Below are positions 33,317 through 43,523 of a DNA stretch of 64,000 nucleotides, piece by piece (the first letter of the stretch is position 1; each line of letters starts with the position of its first letter). This DNA comes from Lachnospiraceae bacterium (lineage in GTDB: Bacteria > Bacillota > Clostridia > Lachnospirales > Lachnospiraceae): positions 129,428-193,427 of the forward strand of contig SVDN01000001.1 of the NCBI GenBank assembly GCA_015057825.1. Direction: 5' to 3'. Position numbers and translations under genes: made by a program. The notes beneath the pieces are model-generated. The model did no database searches and was not told where the DNA came from. It saw only the letters and a program-made list of their open reading frames with translations.

Positions 33317-35740
33317 TTAAAGCTTCCAAATTTCGTCTACATATTCTTTGATGGTGCGGTCGCTGGAAAAATATCCCGACGAAGCCGTATTGTGAATAGC
33401 CGACAAGTTCCATTTATCAGTATCTTTGTACATTCCCGTCAATTCCATAAACGCATTTACATATGCGCCGAAATCTTTAAGTACAAAGAATTCGTCGTTT
33501 TTATGAATGAGCTCATTGTAAATACCCGTAAAGTCGCCGGACTGTCTTGCAAAAGTGCCGTCTTTTAAGCTGTCAACGATTCTTGCCAGCTCGCCGTTAT
33601 TGCTCATTTCGTTAATTGCAAGATAGCTGTGTCCGCATTTAAGACTTTCTATTTCTTCCGCCTTGCAGCCGAAAATCTTGATATGTTCTCCGACTTTTTC
33701 GGCGATTTCAACATTTGCTCCGTCAAGTGTTCCAAGGGTGATGGCACCGTTCATCATAAATTTCATGTTGCCGGTACCGCTGGCTTCAAGGCCCGCCGTG
33801 GAAATCTGTTCACTTATATCCGCCGCAGGATATATAAGTTGCGCATTGGAAACTCCAAAGTTTTCCACAAAAGCAACCTTTATAAGACCTTTTGTGGCCG
33901 GATCGTTGTTAACCACGTCCGCAACCGCATTAACAAATCTTATAACTTCTTTTGCAAAGACATAGCCTTGGGCTGCCTTACCCGCAAATATAAAGGATGT
34001 AGGCTCGCAGCTGAAATTCGGATCTTCTTTGATTTTGTTGTAAAGCCATATAACCTTAAACAAGTTAAGAAGCTGTCTTTTGTATGCATGGAAACGCTTA
34101 ACCTGTATATCGAAAATCGAATTAGGGTCAAGCTCTGCTCCCGATTGCTCTTTGATAAATGCTGCCAAGCGCTCCTTGTTTTTACGTTTTGCGGCAGCGA
34201 ATTCTTTAACAAATGCCGCATCTTTTTCCAGTTTTTTAAGCTCGGAAAGCTTGGCCGGGTCTTTTATCCAATCCGGTCCGATAGAATCCGTAATAAGCTT
34301 GCTTAAAGTAGGATTTGCTTCCAGCAAGAATCTTCTGTGAGAAATACCGTTTGTTTTGTTGTTGAATTTCTCCGGTGTAAGCTTATAGAAGGATTTTAAA
34401 GTATCTCTTTTCAAAATCTCAGTATGAAGCGCCGCAACACCGTTTACGGAATGGCCCGCAATTATGGAAAGATTGGCCATTCTTACTTTGCCGTCCCAAA
34501 GTATTGCGGTTTCGGCCAAAAGTTCCTGCCAGTCATCTCGATCATGCGGAAATTCTTCTCTGTATCTTCTGTCGATTTCTTCGATAAAGTTGTATACACG
34601 AGGAAGGAGTTTTTCGATCAAATCAATCGGCCATGTTTCCATAGCTTCCGGCAAAACCGTATGGTTTGTGTAAGAGATCGATTTTGTAACCGCATTCCAA
34701 GCAGTATCCCAATCGCAGCCTTCTTCGTCAATTAAGATACGCAAAAGTTCCGGTGCACAAAGAGCCGGATGTGTATCGTTTGTATGGATGCAGATGTGGT
34801 CCGCAAAATGTGCCCAATCCTGACCATAGTCTTTTTTATAATATTTAACAATGTTTGCAAGACCCGCAGCAACAAACATATACTCCTGTTTGATCCTTAG
34901 GAGTTTTCCCGTACCGTCGGTATCATCCGGATAAAGAAGGGTCGAAATGGCTTCGATATCCGACTTAAATTTTAAAGCTCCCGAATAGTCACCCTTGTTG
35001 AAAGCTCCCATATCAAAATCTTCATGTAAAGGCTCTGCCGACCAAAGACGAAGGTGAGTTGCGTTTTTTCCGCCATAGCCAAGTATCGGTACATCATACG
35101 GCACTGCCAAAATCTCATCCGCATCTTCCCAGGAATACCAAAACTCGCCGTTTTCTTCATGGCGAACAACACGTCCGTTAAACTTAACAACCACAGCGTT
35201 TTCAAACTTTTTACGTTCCCAAGGATAACCCTTTGCCATCCAATCATCCGCAAGTTCCACCTGACGACCGTCAACTATTTTTTGTTTGAAAAGGCCGTAT
35301 CTGTAGCGAATACCGTTGCCATAGCCGTGATATCCAAGACTTGCCAGTGAATCCATAAAGCAAGCCGCAAGACGTCCGAGACCGCCGTTTCCGAGACCCG
35401 GGTCTCTTTCGATGGAACAAAGGTGATCCAAGCTATCTCCCATAGCTTCAAGACCTCTTTCCACCACCTCTTCAACACCTAAGTTTATAAGATAGTTTCT
35501 TAAGAGCTTGCCGATAAGAAATTCCATGGAAAAATAGATGATTTTCTTATCTCCAGAGCCTTCCCCGTTTTCGGTATTGAACTGAATCTGTCTGATATTG
35601 GTCATAAGAAGTTTAACAAGCACGTTGTATCTTTCGATATCCGTGCATTTTTCAAACTCCCTGCTGAGCTCGGAAACGCAACGTTTCCTATACTCTGTCA
35701 TAAACTCTTCTTTGTCGTGAAAAATCTGATTTTTGTACAT
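33317..35740 (-). CDS. glgP: Glycogen phosphorylase
   Basis: 807 residues, normal family length. The PLP-lysine motif EASGTGNMKFMMNGAITLG lies near residue 655, with GGLGRLAACFMDSLA and the phosphate-site segment near the N-terminus. Releases glucose-1-P from glycogen ends. Sits between glgB and glgC in the operon; GAGGGAGA lies upstream of the ATG. Confidence 0.96.
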   Translation of the reverse strand: MYKNQIFHDKEEFMTEYRKRCVSELSREFEKCTDIERYNVLVKLLMTNIRQIQFNTENGEGSGDKKIIYFSMEFLIGKLLRNYLINLGVEEVVERGLEAMGDSLDHLCSIERDPGLGNGGLGRLAACFMDSLASLGYHGYGNGIRYRYGLFKQKIVDGRQVELADDWMAKGYPWERKKFENAVVVKFNGRVVRHEENGEFWYSWEDADEILAVPYDVPILGYGGKNATHLRLWSAEPLHEDFDMGAFNKGDYSGALKFKSDIEAISTLLYPDDTDGTGKLLRIKQEYMFVAAGLANIVKYYKKDYGQDWAHFADHICIHTNDTHPALCAPELLRILIDEEGCDWDTAWNAVTKSISYTNHTVLPEAMETWPIDLIEKLLPRVYNFIEEIDRRYREEFPHDRDDWQELLAETAILWDGKVRMANLSIIAGHSVNGVAALHTEILKRDTLKSFYKLTPEKFNNKTNGISHRRFLLEANPTLSKLITDSIGPDWIKDPAKLSELKKLEKDAAFVKEFAAAKRKNKERLAAFIKEQSGAELDPNSIFDIQVKRFHAYKRQLLNLFKVIWLYNKIKEDPNFSCEPTSFIFAGKAAQGYVFAKEVIRFVNAVADVVNNDPATKGLIKVAFVENFGVSNAQLIYPAADISEQISTAGLEASGTGNMKFMMNGAITLGTLDGANVEIAEKVGEHIKIFGCKAEEIESLKCGHSYLAINEMSNNGELARIVDSLKDGTFARQSGDFTGIYNELIHKNDEFFVLKDFGAYVNAFMELTGMYKDTDKWNLSAIHNTASSGYFSSDRTIKEYVDEIWKL

Positions 35741-35790
35741 GTGTTTTCTCCCTCTGTAAGTTTGTTATTTATACTCTTTTCCAAATCAAT

Positions 35791-37740
35791 TTATGATTTT
35801 TTTGCTTTGCTTGTGACTTTCTTGCCGACCTGTTTTACACCGTCGGTCTTTTTCGGCAAGGCTGCTTTTCTTTTAAGCACGATGCCTCCGATTGGCGGAA
35901 TGGTAAGTTTTAAGCCATTTTTTTGCCCATGCCAGTTGCCTTTTTCGCTTTTGATATCTCCGTGGTCTCCCTGACCGCTGCCGCCGTAAAGCTCGTCGTC
36001 GGAATTAAATACAACCTCGTAGACACCGCTTCTTGGAATTCCCACATAATAACCCGTGTATGTGGTCGGAGTGAAATTGATAACCACTATCAAATCGTCC
36101 TTTGGCTGCTTGCCTTTTCTTATATATGATAAAATCGATTGCTCGTTGTTATCCGCATCAATCCAGCTAAAGCCTTCCCATGTGTAGGATTTTTGCCATA
36201 GGGCTTTTTCGTCTTTGTAAAAATGATTAATGGCCTTAATAAAGTCTTGGTGTTTTTTGTGAGCTTCGAATTTTTCCGGTAAAAACCATTCCAAGGACTC
36301 GTAGTAGCGCCATTCGATAAATTCGGCGATTTCATTGCCCATAAAATTAAGCTTTGCTCCGGGATGAGTCATTTGATAAAGGGATAAGGCTCTTAAGCCC
36401 GCAAATTGTCGCCAATAGTCTCCCGGCATTCTGCGAATCAAAGAACACTTGCCGTGAACCACTTCGTCATGAGAGAGGGCCAATATAAAGTTTTCATTAA
36501 AGGTATACATCATGGAAAAGGTTAGAAGGGTATGATTTCCCGGTCGAAACGGAAAATCCGTCTGCATATAATGCAGAGTATCGTTCATCCACCCCATGTC
36601 CCATTTATAGTGAAAACCGAGTCCCCCATCTTCCGGCGGATAAGTAACCATCGGCCATGCGGTGCTTTCTTCAGCCACCATCATGATATCCGGATGGGAA
36701 ATGCCTATGTTTTTGTTTAAATTTTGTACAAAAGCAATGGCATCCAAATCTTCTTCCGTGCCGTTTTTGTTAAATACCTTGTCCTTTTTGTTTTCAATGC
36801 CGAAGTTTAAGTAAAGCATGCTGGTTACGCCATCCACCCTAATGCCGTCCGCATGATATTTCTCCAGCCAAAAATGCGCATTTGATAAAAGGAATGAGCA
36901 AACCTGCCCCTTGCCGAAATCGAACTTGCAAGTTCCCCATTGAGGATGCTCTCCTTTTTCAAAAAGCTTGCTGCCGTCAAAGCGGTAAAGCCCGTGCTCG
37001 TCCTTGCAAAAATGCCCGGCCGGCCAGTCCAAGATAACTCCGATTTTGTTTTTATGGAAGCTATTCACCAAATACATAAAATCCTTTGGTTCGCCGTATC
37101 TGGCTGTCGGTGCGAAATAGCCCGTAGCCTGATATCCCCAAGAGCCCTCGAAAGGATGCTCCATAACAGGCAGCATTTCCACATGAGTGTATCCCATATC
37201 CACAACATATTTAACCAGCTCGTCGGCCATTTCTTTGTATGTTTGGTATTCGCCTTCTTTGTTGCGGCTCCAAGACCCCAAATGGACTTCGTAGATGTTT
37301 AAAGGATTTTCCATGTGATTAGTCTTGGCTCTTGCATTCATCCATCTCTTGTCCGACCATTTATAGCCTTCAATGTCGTAAAGAACCGAAGCCGTGTTAG
37401 GCGCAACTTCCGCATAAAATGCGTAAGGGTCCGCTTTGAAAACTTTCTTTCCTTTTTTGTCCGTTATCAAATATTTATATATATCGCCTTCCTTGACACC
37501 CGGCATTTTAATTCCCCAAAATTCGCCGCTTTCATCATGTGTCATAGGGTTGGCGTTTTCATCCCATTCGTTAAAATCTCCCACCAGGTGTACGGATTTG
37601 GCATTTGGTGCCCAAAGCACAAATTGGTACCCAACCCCATCTTCGTCATTGAAGGGATGCGCACCTAATTTTTGGTAACTTTGATTCCAAGTACCCTCTT
37701 TAAATAAATATACTTCTTCTTGTCCGGGAAATTCGATCAT
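35791..37740 (-). CDS. glgB: 1,4-alpha-glucan branching enzyme
   Basis: 649 residues. An N-terminal CBM48 (VHLVGDFNEWD), then a GH13 barrel with GIRVDGVTSMLYL (nucleophile Asp), MMVAEESTAWP (Glu), ALSHDEVVHGKCS (Asp). The C-terminus adds a Lys-rich tail (KKTDGVKQVGKKVTSKAKKS). First gene of the glg operon, with AGAGGGG before the ATG and a 150-bp gap upstream. Confidence 0.95.
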   Translation of the reverse strand: MIEFPGQEEVYLFKEGTWNQSYQKLGAHPFNDEDGVGYQFVLWAPNAKSVHLVGDFNEWDENANPMTHDESGEFWGIKMPGVKEGDIYKYLITDKKGKKVFKADPYAFYAEVAPNTASVLYDIEGYKWSDKRWMNARAKTNHMENPLNIYEVHLGSWSRNKEGEYQTYKEMADELVKYVVDMGYTHVEMLPVMEHPFEGSWGYQATGYFAPTARYGEPKDFMYLVNSFHKNKIGVILDWPAGHFCKDEHGLYRFDGSKLFEKGEHPQWGTCKFDFGKGQVCSFLLSNAHFWLEKYHADGIRVDGVTSMLYLNFGIENKKDKVFNKNGTEEDLDAIAFVQNLNKNIGISHPDIMMVAEESTAWPMVTYPPEDGGLGFHYKWDMGWMNDTLHYMQTDFPFRPGNHTLLTFSMMYTFNENFILALSHDEVVHGKCSLIRRMPGDYWRQFAGLRALSLYQMTHPGAKLNFMGNEIAEFIEWRYYESLEWFLPEKFEAHKKHQDFIKAINHFYKDEKALWQKSYTWEGFSWIDADNNEQSILSYIRKGKQPKDDLIVVINFTPTTYTGYYVGIPRSGVYEVVFNSDDELYGGSGQGDHGDIKSEKGNWHGQKNGLKLTIPPIGGIVLKRKAALPKKTDGVKQVGKKVTSKAKKS

Positions 37741-37892
37741 ATATTAAAACCCCTCTTTATCTCGGACAGCCAATTTGCCCGATATTTACTACATCACAAC
37801 TGCAAACGTGTTAAACACATTTTCCCACACAAACATTACCCATAGAATATATAAGAATTATACCACAAATTTATGTAAATTTGTTAATAATA
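37741..37892 (-). promoter_or_regulatory. Promoter region of the glg operon
   Basis: On the minus strand a TATAAT occupies 37862-37857. Downstream of it, in the untranslated leader, is the palindrome GTGTTAAACAC (37808-37818), a possible repressor site. No hairpin terminator is obvious after the membrane-protein gene start. Confidence 0.45.
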
Positions 37893-40430
37893 TTAGTCAA
37901 TCTCTATAATTTCGTCGTCTCCCGTCTCTTCCTTCGGCTTATCATCAACATTTTCAGGCATTTCCTCTTCAAGATTTTCTTTTGTTTGCGATGATATACG
38001 CAAGTTTGCAAGCAACATAAATACAGCTAAGGCGCAGGCTGATGCAGCAGAGCAAATCAGTGCTTCTTTGAGATAAGGATATTCAAAAGTTATATATGTT
38101 TTGCCTTTATCCGCAAGCAACATATTGTTATCTTCGTAAAATGCGTTATCGGATACAAAACTCTTATGATATGAAAGCCCCGTATTTACCTTATCATAGT
38201 CGGACTCTATCAAAATCGAGTCGGAACTTATGTCAACCTTTATCGGCACTATATTTTCAAGAGGAAGGGCATTTTGCTTGATATTTAAAAGGGAAGCAAA
38301 ATATCTTTCGATTCCCGCATCTTTTGTATAAATCAAATAACGCGGCAAATCGGCACCGATTACAAGAATGTTTTCATTCTTTAAATATCCGCAAACCGCA
38401 AGCTCGTTACCTGTTAACTCCGCCTTTGCCTCAACTTGCATAAGACCCTCAATGTATATGCCGCTCCAGCTGTCTATGTCGGGATTTTCTCCTGCTTTAA
38501 GACTTCCGCTGTTGGTCAAAAGCTTAGGAAAAGCGCCGTCAAAATTAACTTTTTTAAACTCAGCCCCAAGAAAACTTTGCTTTTCATTAATCGTTTCCAT
38601 AGGAACGCTATCCGCAGCTATAACAACCTTCACTCCCGATTCGCTGAGTTTTAAAACCAGCTCTTCCGCAAGAGATTTGCTGTCATATTTAAAGCCCGCA
38701 AGATAAATCAAATCGTAGTTTTTAAGTTCCTCAAAAGAATAGTCGTTTAGGTTATCGGATGAGCTGTCCTTAATAGTTGGGTAAAGCATGGTGATGTAAT
38801 CGGCCTCATCGCCTATAGCAATGGCTTTAAACTCGCTTGTCAGACCCCAATGTTCATACTCAATGCCCAAAAGGTCGTATAGTCTGTAGTCGCTGTTTGC
38901 AAAATACAAATCATAACCGGAAGCTTTTGCTCCATCATCCACCTTTTTCAAAGCCGCTTCATCCATGCCTTGCACATTAACAAGCACGGCATCGCTGCCA
39001 AGCTGCAAAGTTCTGTCAAAGAGATAAAGATAATTTCCTCCGCTTAATGCTTTTGAAAGTCGCTTAATATTTGCAGCTTCTTCACTTGGGATATTTTTTG
39101 AATCGTAGATTAAATCTATCTTTTTTGTCGCATCCGATGCAAAAAACGCTTTTTCAAAATCCGATTGATTCTCTCCGATATAGCAAAGTCTTTGGTTTGT
39201 AATAGCCCGGGCTTCATCCAAAAGAAAGCTTTTTTCAAGTTCTTTAACTTGCTCATCTGCTTTTTCGTCTCCCTGATTTGCATAAATCAAGCCGTAAGAC
39301 GGGATAATATCAATAGCCAAAAGTATTGCAAAAATCACCACGAAAGGCTTTTTAAGGCTGTCCCATTGCAAAAAGCTCATAAGGACAAAGCACAAAGCCA
39401 CGGATGTAAATTTGAGCATTAAAACATTATCCCAATAAGGGATTTTCAACATAAATTTGTATATAACATCCACGGAAAGAGCAAGCATTGCCAAGGCGAT
39501 GATAAATCCGGCTTTAGTTTTCCTGTAGCCGAAGCATATTCCAAAAATTGCGATTACGGCCGCCGCCAAACCAAAGTAGAAAACATCTCCGCCCTCGTCA
39601 AGCCTGTTAAGAGGGTTAATCATTGATAAGATATCAGCATAGCCGCTTCCCATGCCTTCGATACTATGGGCACTTTCCACTGCGCCGAAAGCAGAAGGAA
39701 TCCACTGTATTCCAACAAGGCCCGCACCCAGAACAAGGGAAAAGAAGATGCGCATATTGTCCCCAAAGCGCTTGCTTACTATCATGTCAACTATCAGGAA
39801 TATTAAAAGAATTCCGCCCAGAACCACGGAAAAATAAAGATCGCAAAGAAACAGCAAGGCATAGAAGATGCTTGTCAGCAGCAAAAATCTGACTTTCCTT
39901 GTTTTGAAATATTCGTAAATTCCGAATAAAACGAGAGGCAAAAAGACCATAGCCACAGATAAGGATAAATCACCTTCCGAAAAGAGCATGTAAAGGTTAT
40001 TCGGCATAAAAAACCACAAAACACCGATTATCAGTCCCAAAATATGTCTTTTTATTTTGACGCCGATTATAAACCAAACAATGGCACCGGCAAAGAAAAC
40101 AAGACCCACAAAAATAACGTAGGACGCCATGGTATAGTCGGCAAAAAGCCTTGCCAGGGCTTCGCAAGCCGCAAAAATATAAGCAGGCAAAGGCGCGCCG
40201 AATCTTAAAATCTCCACACCGCCGTTGATTGCAGCATCATAAGATGGATAGAGATTTCCATCCATCATGTTGTTTAATACAAATTGTCCTCGATAAATGT
40301 GATAGAATGTGTCGCTTCCTGCGGGAAGCAAGGCGTATTTTTCCACAAAATACATAAGCCCCAATGCCAGAGCCTCACACAAAACAACTGCGATAACGCA
40401 ATAGAAAAACCAAGCTATTTTTCTATGCAT
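37893..40430 (-). CDS. Large membrane protein of the PTPS-related/YfhO-like type
   Basis: 845 residues from ATG 40430, with AGAAGGGACG upstream; ATG 40457 has no ribosome binding site. Ten or more N-terminal membrane helices (SDTFYHIYRGQFVLNNMMDG after helix 1), a large extracellular domain of about 400 residues and a last helix before an acidic tail (EEEMPENVDDKPKEETG). This layout is that of 6-pyruvoyl-tetrahydropterin-synthase-related and YfhO-like glycan-assembly membrane proteins. A role in cell envelope glycosylation is likely but not shown. Confidence 0.6.
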   Translation of the reverse strand: MHRKIAWFFYCVIAVVLCEALALGLMYFVEKYALLPAGSDTFYHIYRGQFVLNNMMDGNLYPSYDAAINGGVEILRFGAPLPAYIFAACEALARLFADYTMASYVIFVGLVFFAGAIVWFIIGVKIKRHILGLIIGVLWFFMPNNLYMLFSEGDLSLSVAMVFLPLVLFGIYEYFKTRKVRFLLLTSIFYALLFLCDLYFSVVLGGILLIFLIVDMIVSKRFGDNMRIFFSLVLGAGLVGIQWIPSAFGAVESAHSIEGMGSGYADILSMINPLNRLDEGGDVFYFGLAAAVIAIFGICFGYRKTKAGFIIALAMLALSVDVIYKFMLKIPYWDNVLMLKFTSVALCFVLMSFLQWDSLKKPFVVIFAILLAIDIIPSYGLIYANQGDEKADEQVKELEKSFLLDEARAITNQRLCYIGENQSDFEKAFFASDATKKIDLIYDSKNIPSEEAANIKRLSKALSGGNYLYLFDRTLQLGSDAVLVNVQGMDEAALKKVDDGAKASGYDLYFANSDYRLYDLLGIEYEHWGLTSEFKAIAIGDEADYITMLYPTIKDSSSDNLNDYSFEELKNYDLIYLAGFKYDSKSLAEELVLKLSESGVKVVIAADSVPMETINEKQSFLGAEFKKVNFDGAFPKLLTNSGSLKAGENPDIDSWSGIYIEGLMQVEAKAELTGNELAVCGYLKNENILVIGADLPRYLIYTKDAGIERYFASLLNIKQNALPLENIVPIKVDISSDSILIESDYDKVNTGLSYHKSFVSDNAFYEDNNMLLADKGKTYITFEYPYLKEALICSAASACALAVFMLLANLRISSQTKENLEEEMPENVDDKPKEETGDDEIIEID

Positions 40431-40602
40431 AACAAAGCGTCCCTTCTTTAAATACATTAATAGTCAAAAATTCTTTAGTTAAATTTTACTACAAAGCCCT
40501 TAAAATATCCATTAATTAATACTATTTTTAAAGCTTATTTTATGCTATAATTCATTCTTGTGAAATGATAAACTTTAATTTCATTCACTTGAAACGATTG
40601 AC

Positions 40603-40616
40603 AAATGAATTCATTT
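40603..40616 (+). promoter_or_regulatory. Palindrome just downstream of the brnQ -35
   Basis: AAATGAATTCATTT is a perfect 14-bp palindrome right after TTGACA (40598-40603). Further copies of the TGAAAT/ATTTCA half lie at 40561-40584. It is probably an operator controlling branched-chain amino-acid uptake. Confidence 0.5.
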
Positions 40617-40658
40617 CATGTTTAATTTATAACAAAATACTTTTCAGCGAGGGAATTT

Positions 40659-42020
40659 ATGAAAAAACGATTATCATTAAAAGAGATTATCTTTGTTGCC
40701 AGCATGCTCTTTGGTTTGTTTTTCGGTGCCGGCAATCTTATCTTCCCTGTTCACATGGGACAGCTTGCGGGCAGCAATACTTTGCCTGCGGTTTTCGGAT
40801 TTATCATTACGGGCGTGGGCCTTCCCCTTATAGGCGTTGCCGCAATCGGCATAAGCAGAAGCACCGACTTATTCGATCTCGGCAAAAAGGTTGGTAAGCC
40901 TTATGCATTTTTCTTCACTTGCGCCCTTTATCTTACGATTGGACCGGCATTTGCCATTCCAAGATGCGCCACCACTTCCTTTACGGTGGGTATTGAACCA
41001 ATGCTTGGCGAGAACGCAAACTCAAAACTGATTTTGCTTGTTTTTTCCGTTATTTTTTTTGCCATTGTGCTCTTCTTTTCTTTACGACCGAGTGGCATCC
41101 TTACATGGGTTGGGAAAATTATCAATCCCATTTTTTTGGTCTTTCTCGCACTTTTGCTAATTGTTGCACTTACCCATCCAATTGCAAGCGTTTCCGAAAT
41201 CACTCCCGATCCTTCTTACCAATCGGGGGCCTTTTTCCAAGGTTTTTTGGAAGGTTACAATACCATGGATGCTTTGGCGGGCCTTGCCTTTGGTATCATT
41301 GTTATAACGGTTATCAAATATTTGGGAGTTAAAGAAGAAGGAAGTGTGGCTATTCACACTCTTAAAGCCGGAATTTTCAGCAGCATTTTGATGGCTGTTA
41401 TCTATATCGCCGTTACGGTTATGGGTGCTCAAAGCCGCGGTCTATTCGAAATCAGCGAAAACGGCGGTATCGCCTTTGCTCAGATTTCAAATAATTTCTT
41501 TGGCAAAGCAGGCATTCTTATTCTTGCAATTACCGTCAGTCTTGCTTGTCTTAAAACCGCAATCGGGCTTATTACAAGCTGTTCGGAGATATTTATGAAA
41601 ATGTTTCCAAAGTCACCGGGATATAAATTCTGGGCGGTTTTGTTTGTTATTATTTCGTTCCTTATTGCCAACGTGGGGCTTACGGCTATCATTACATATG
41701 CCGTGCCTGTGCTTATGTTCCTTTATCCGCTGGCTATTACACTTATGTTGCTTGCAATCTTCGGCAGGTTGTTTAAGCATGCCAAATGTGTATATATAAG
41801 CGTTACGGTATTTACTTTGCTAGCGGCTGTATTCGACTTTATAAAAGCACTTCCGGAAGGAGCCGCAAATGCAATACATGCCGATGTCTTGACGGGATTT
41901 GCAGGCAAAGTATTCCCACTTTATGATTTGGGACTTGGCTGGACTGTACCTGCCATCATCGGTCTTGTTGTGGGACTTATAATATATTTCGTAAGAAAAA
42001 AATCACCGAAAGCTGCTTAA
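40659..42020 (+). CDS. brnQ: Branched-chain amino acid:cation symporter
   Basis: 453 residues with 12 membrane helices. Starts MKKRLSLKEIIFVASMLFGL then FFGAGNLIFPVHMGQLAG, the family signature. Imports leucine, isoleucine and valine with Na+ or H+. GCGAGGG precedes the ATG. Faces away from the PTPS-related gene. Confidence 0.95.
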   Translation: MKKRLSLKEIIFVASMLFGLFFGAGNLIFPVHMGQLAGSNTLPAVFGFIITGVGLPLIGVAAIGISRSTDLFDLGKKVGKPYAFFFTCALYLTIGPAFAIPRCATTSFTVGIEPMLGENANSKLILLVFSVIFFAIVLFFSLRPSGILTWVGKIINPIFLVFLALLLIVALTHPIASVSEITPDPSYQSGAFFQGFLEGYNTMDALAGLAFGIIVITVIKYLGVKEEGSVAIHTLKAGIFSSILMAVIYIAVTVMGAQSRGLFEISENGGIAFAQISNNFFGKAGILILAITVSLACLKTAIGLITSCSEIFMKMFPKSPGYKFWAVLFVIISFLIANVGLTAIITYAVPVLMFLYPLAITLMLLAIFGRLFKHAKCVYISVTVFTLLAAVFDFIKALPEGAANAIHADVLTGFAGKVFPLYDLGLGWTVPAIIGLVVGLIIYFVRKKSPKAA

Positions 42021-42066
42021 AACGCTCTTCGGTGATCCTTTACGGTCATATATATCTTGTTTAAGA

Positions 42067-42094
42067 ATAGTCACAGAGCTTGTGGCTATTTTTC
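42067..42094 (+). terminator. Terminator of brnQ
   Basis: ATAGTCACA and TGTGGCTAT form a 9-bp stem with one G-U pair, followed by TTTTT. It overlaps the end of the convergent K+ channel gene. Confidence 0.75.
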
Positions 42095-42808
42095 ATATTT
42101 GGTTTTCTTACGTCTGATTTCTTCCATGTAGGCGGCGGTAATGATACCTGATGGCAATGCTATGATTGCCACACCCACAAGAGCGGAAATCATGGTAAGT
42201 AACTGGCCTTGCGGGGTCGCCGGTGCAATATCGCCGTAACCTATGGTGGTTATAGATACGGTTGCCCAATAAAGTGCTTCAAAGAAGTTGTCGAAAAGGT
42301 CCGGCTCCAACTGGAATATGACAAGAGCGCAAACCGCTATGTAAACAAGTGCAAGTACCAGCACCGCTGCCAGTTCTTTTCTTACTTTTTTAAGCACGTT
42401 TGTAATTGACACCATGGTTTTGGAATATCTTACAAGCTTGAATACTCGCAGTATTCTGAAGAGTCTGAAATAGCCAAAAATTGCAACCCCCGGAAAGAAT
42501 ATGCTCAAAATCGGCACGATGCTTAAAAGGTCGATAATAGCCATAGGTGTGAAAACATAGTAAAGATATGCTTTGTAGGATTTAACGCCCATTTTGTAGT
42601 CGGACGTAACGATTCTTAAGGCATAATCCACCGCGAAGATAAGAGCGGTTGCCAGATCGATATAAATCATATATCTGTTTTCGTGCTTAACCGTCAAAGG
42701 AATAAGGCCCACTATTACGGCCACAAAAATCATTATATCGTAAGCCCTGCTGGCTTTGTCGTTTTTCCCCGATGCTTCTACGATTTCGTAGATCCTTTTT
42801 TTATTCAC
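42086..42808 (-). CDS. Voltage-gated-type potassium channel
   Basis: 240 residues, six helices. Selectivity filter TTIGYGD in ALYWATVSITTIGYGDIAP; S4-like FRLFRILRVFKLVRY with regularly spaced Arg. The start is GTG at 42808 with GGGGGAG 6-7 nt upstream. It follows the 50-residue membrane protein gene by 12 nt. Confidence 0.9.
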   Translation of the reverse strand: MNKKRIYEIVEASGKNDKASRAYDIMIFVAVIVGLIPLTVKHENRYMIYIDLATALIFAVDYALRIVTSDYKMGVKSYKAYLYYVFTPMAIIDLLSIVPILSIFFPGVAIFGYFRLFRILRVFKLVRYSKTMVSITNVLKKVRKELAAVLVLALVYIAVCALVIFQLEPDLFDNFFEALYWATVSITTIGYGDIAPATPQGQLLTMISALVGVAIIALPSGIITAAYMEEIRRKKTKYEK

Positions 42809-42820
42809 TTTTTGCTCCCC

Positions 42821-42973
42821 CTACAAATTAGCTATTGCGCCTACCGCAAGAAAAACCAAGCCTACGATTACCACAACGCAAACGGCGATAACCACTCCGC
42901 CCATTATGTCTTTTTTCTCGACGATTCCGCTGTCCATTATTAATTCTTCATGTTTTTTGTTTTTCTTTCTCAT
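42821..42973 (-). CDS. 50-residue single-helix membrane protein
   Basis: MRKKNKKHEELIMDSGIVEK, then a hydrophobic helix GGVVIAVCVVVIVGLVFLAV. Cotranscribed with the K+ channel gene 12 nt away. It could be a small channel partner; the function is unknown. Confidence 0.6.
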   Translation of the reverse strand: MRKKNKKHEELIMDSGIVEKKDIMGGVVIAVCVVVIVGLVFLAVGAIANL

Positions 42974-43012
42974 CTTTAACCCCATTTTGCGCGGTTTATT
43001 TGCAAAAAATCG

Positions 43013-43357
43013 CTATACTGCGCTCTTCTTTTTCATAAATTCTATATATTCGTTTCCCCAAGTTCTGAGTTCAATCAGCACTTTTTCGAATTTACGGCCT
43101 ATGTCCGTAAGCTCGTATTCTACCTTAAGTGGCATTTCCGAATAAGCACGACGTTCGATAAGGCCGTTTTCCGTCAAGTTTTTAAGCTGTCTTGAAAGGG
43201 TTGTGTGGGTCATATCTTCGGGCATGCGTCTTTGAAGCTCGTTAAAGCGCACCGGACCGTCTTTCAGCAAATATAACAAATAAATTGACCATTTACCGGT
43301 CAAAAGTTTTTGAGATGTTACATAAGGACAAAGTCCGAAAAGTTCTTTCTTTTCCAT
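43013..43357 (-). CDS. HxlR-family transcription regulator
   Basis: 114 residues: CPYVTSQKLLTGKWSIYLLY, then the winged helix FNELQRRMPEDMTHTTLSRQ and YELTDIGRKFE. One Cys lies near the start (LFGLCPYVT), suitable for redox or electrophile sensing. It is transcribed away from the flavin-like gene 43524-43913 and probably controls it. Confidence 0.92.
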   Translation of the reverse strand: MEKKELFGLCPYVTSQKLLTGKWSIYLLYLLKDGPVRFNELQRRMPEDMTHTTLSRQLKNLTENGLIERRAYSEMPLKVEYELTDIGRKFEKVLIELRTWGNEYIEFMKKKSAV

Positions 43358-43398
43358 GATATTCCTCTTTTCTTAATCAATGGGTTTATGTTTAGATA

Positions 43399-43416
43399 GG
43401 TATCATAAATGATACC
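43399..43416. promoter_or_regulatory. Probable HxlR operator
   Basis: GGTATCATAAATGATACC is an 8-bp perfect inverted repeat around AA, in the 166-bp gap between the divergent HxlR gene and its likely target. A second copy of the half-site, CGGTATC, follows immediately. Confidence 0.65.
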
Positions 43417-43523
43417 CGGTATCAGCAAATATCGTACTTGAGTTTTGTGTACCTTATTTGTACAATATCATATAAAGGGAGAAAAGGCAATATTCTCCGA
43501 CAATAAGAAAGGCAGGTAGAACT

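Noticed and set aside
33629..34306. A 225-codon ORF antisense to glgP
   Set aside because: Shadow of a well-conserved enzyme gene; composition is that of reversed coding sequence.
40458..40658. A T-box or riboswitch before brnQ
   Set aside because: No T-box sequence (AGGGTGG-type) or stem series is present; palindromic operators explain the region better.
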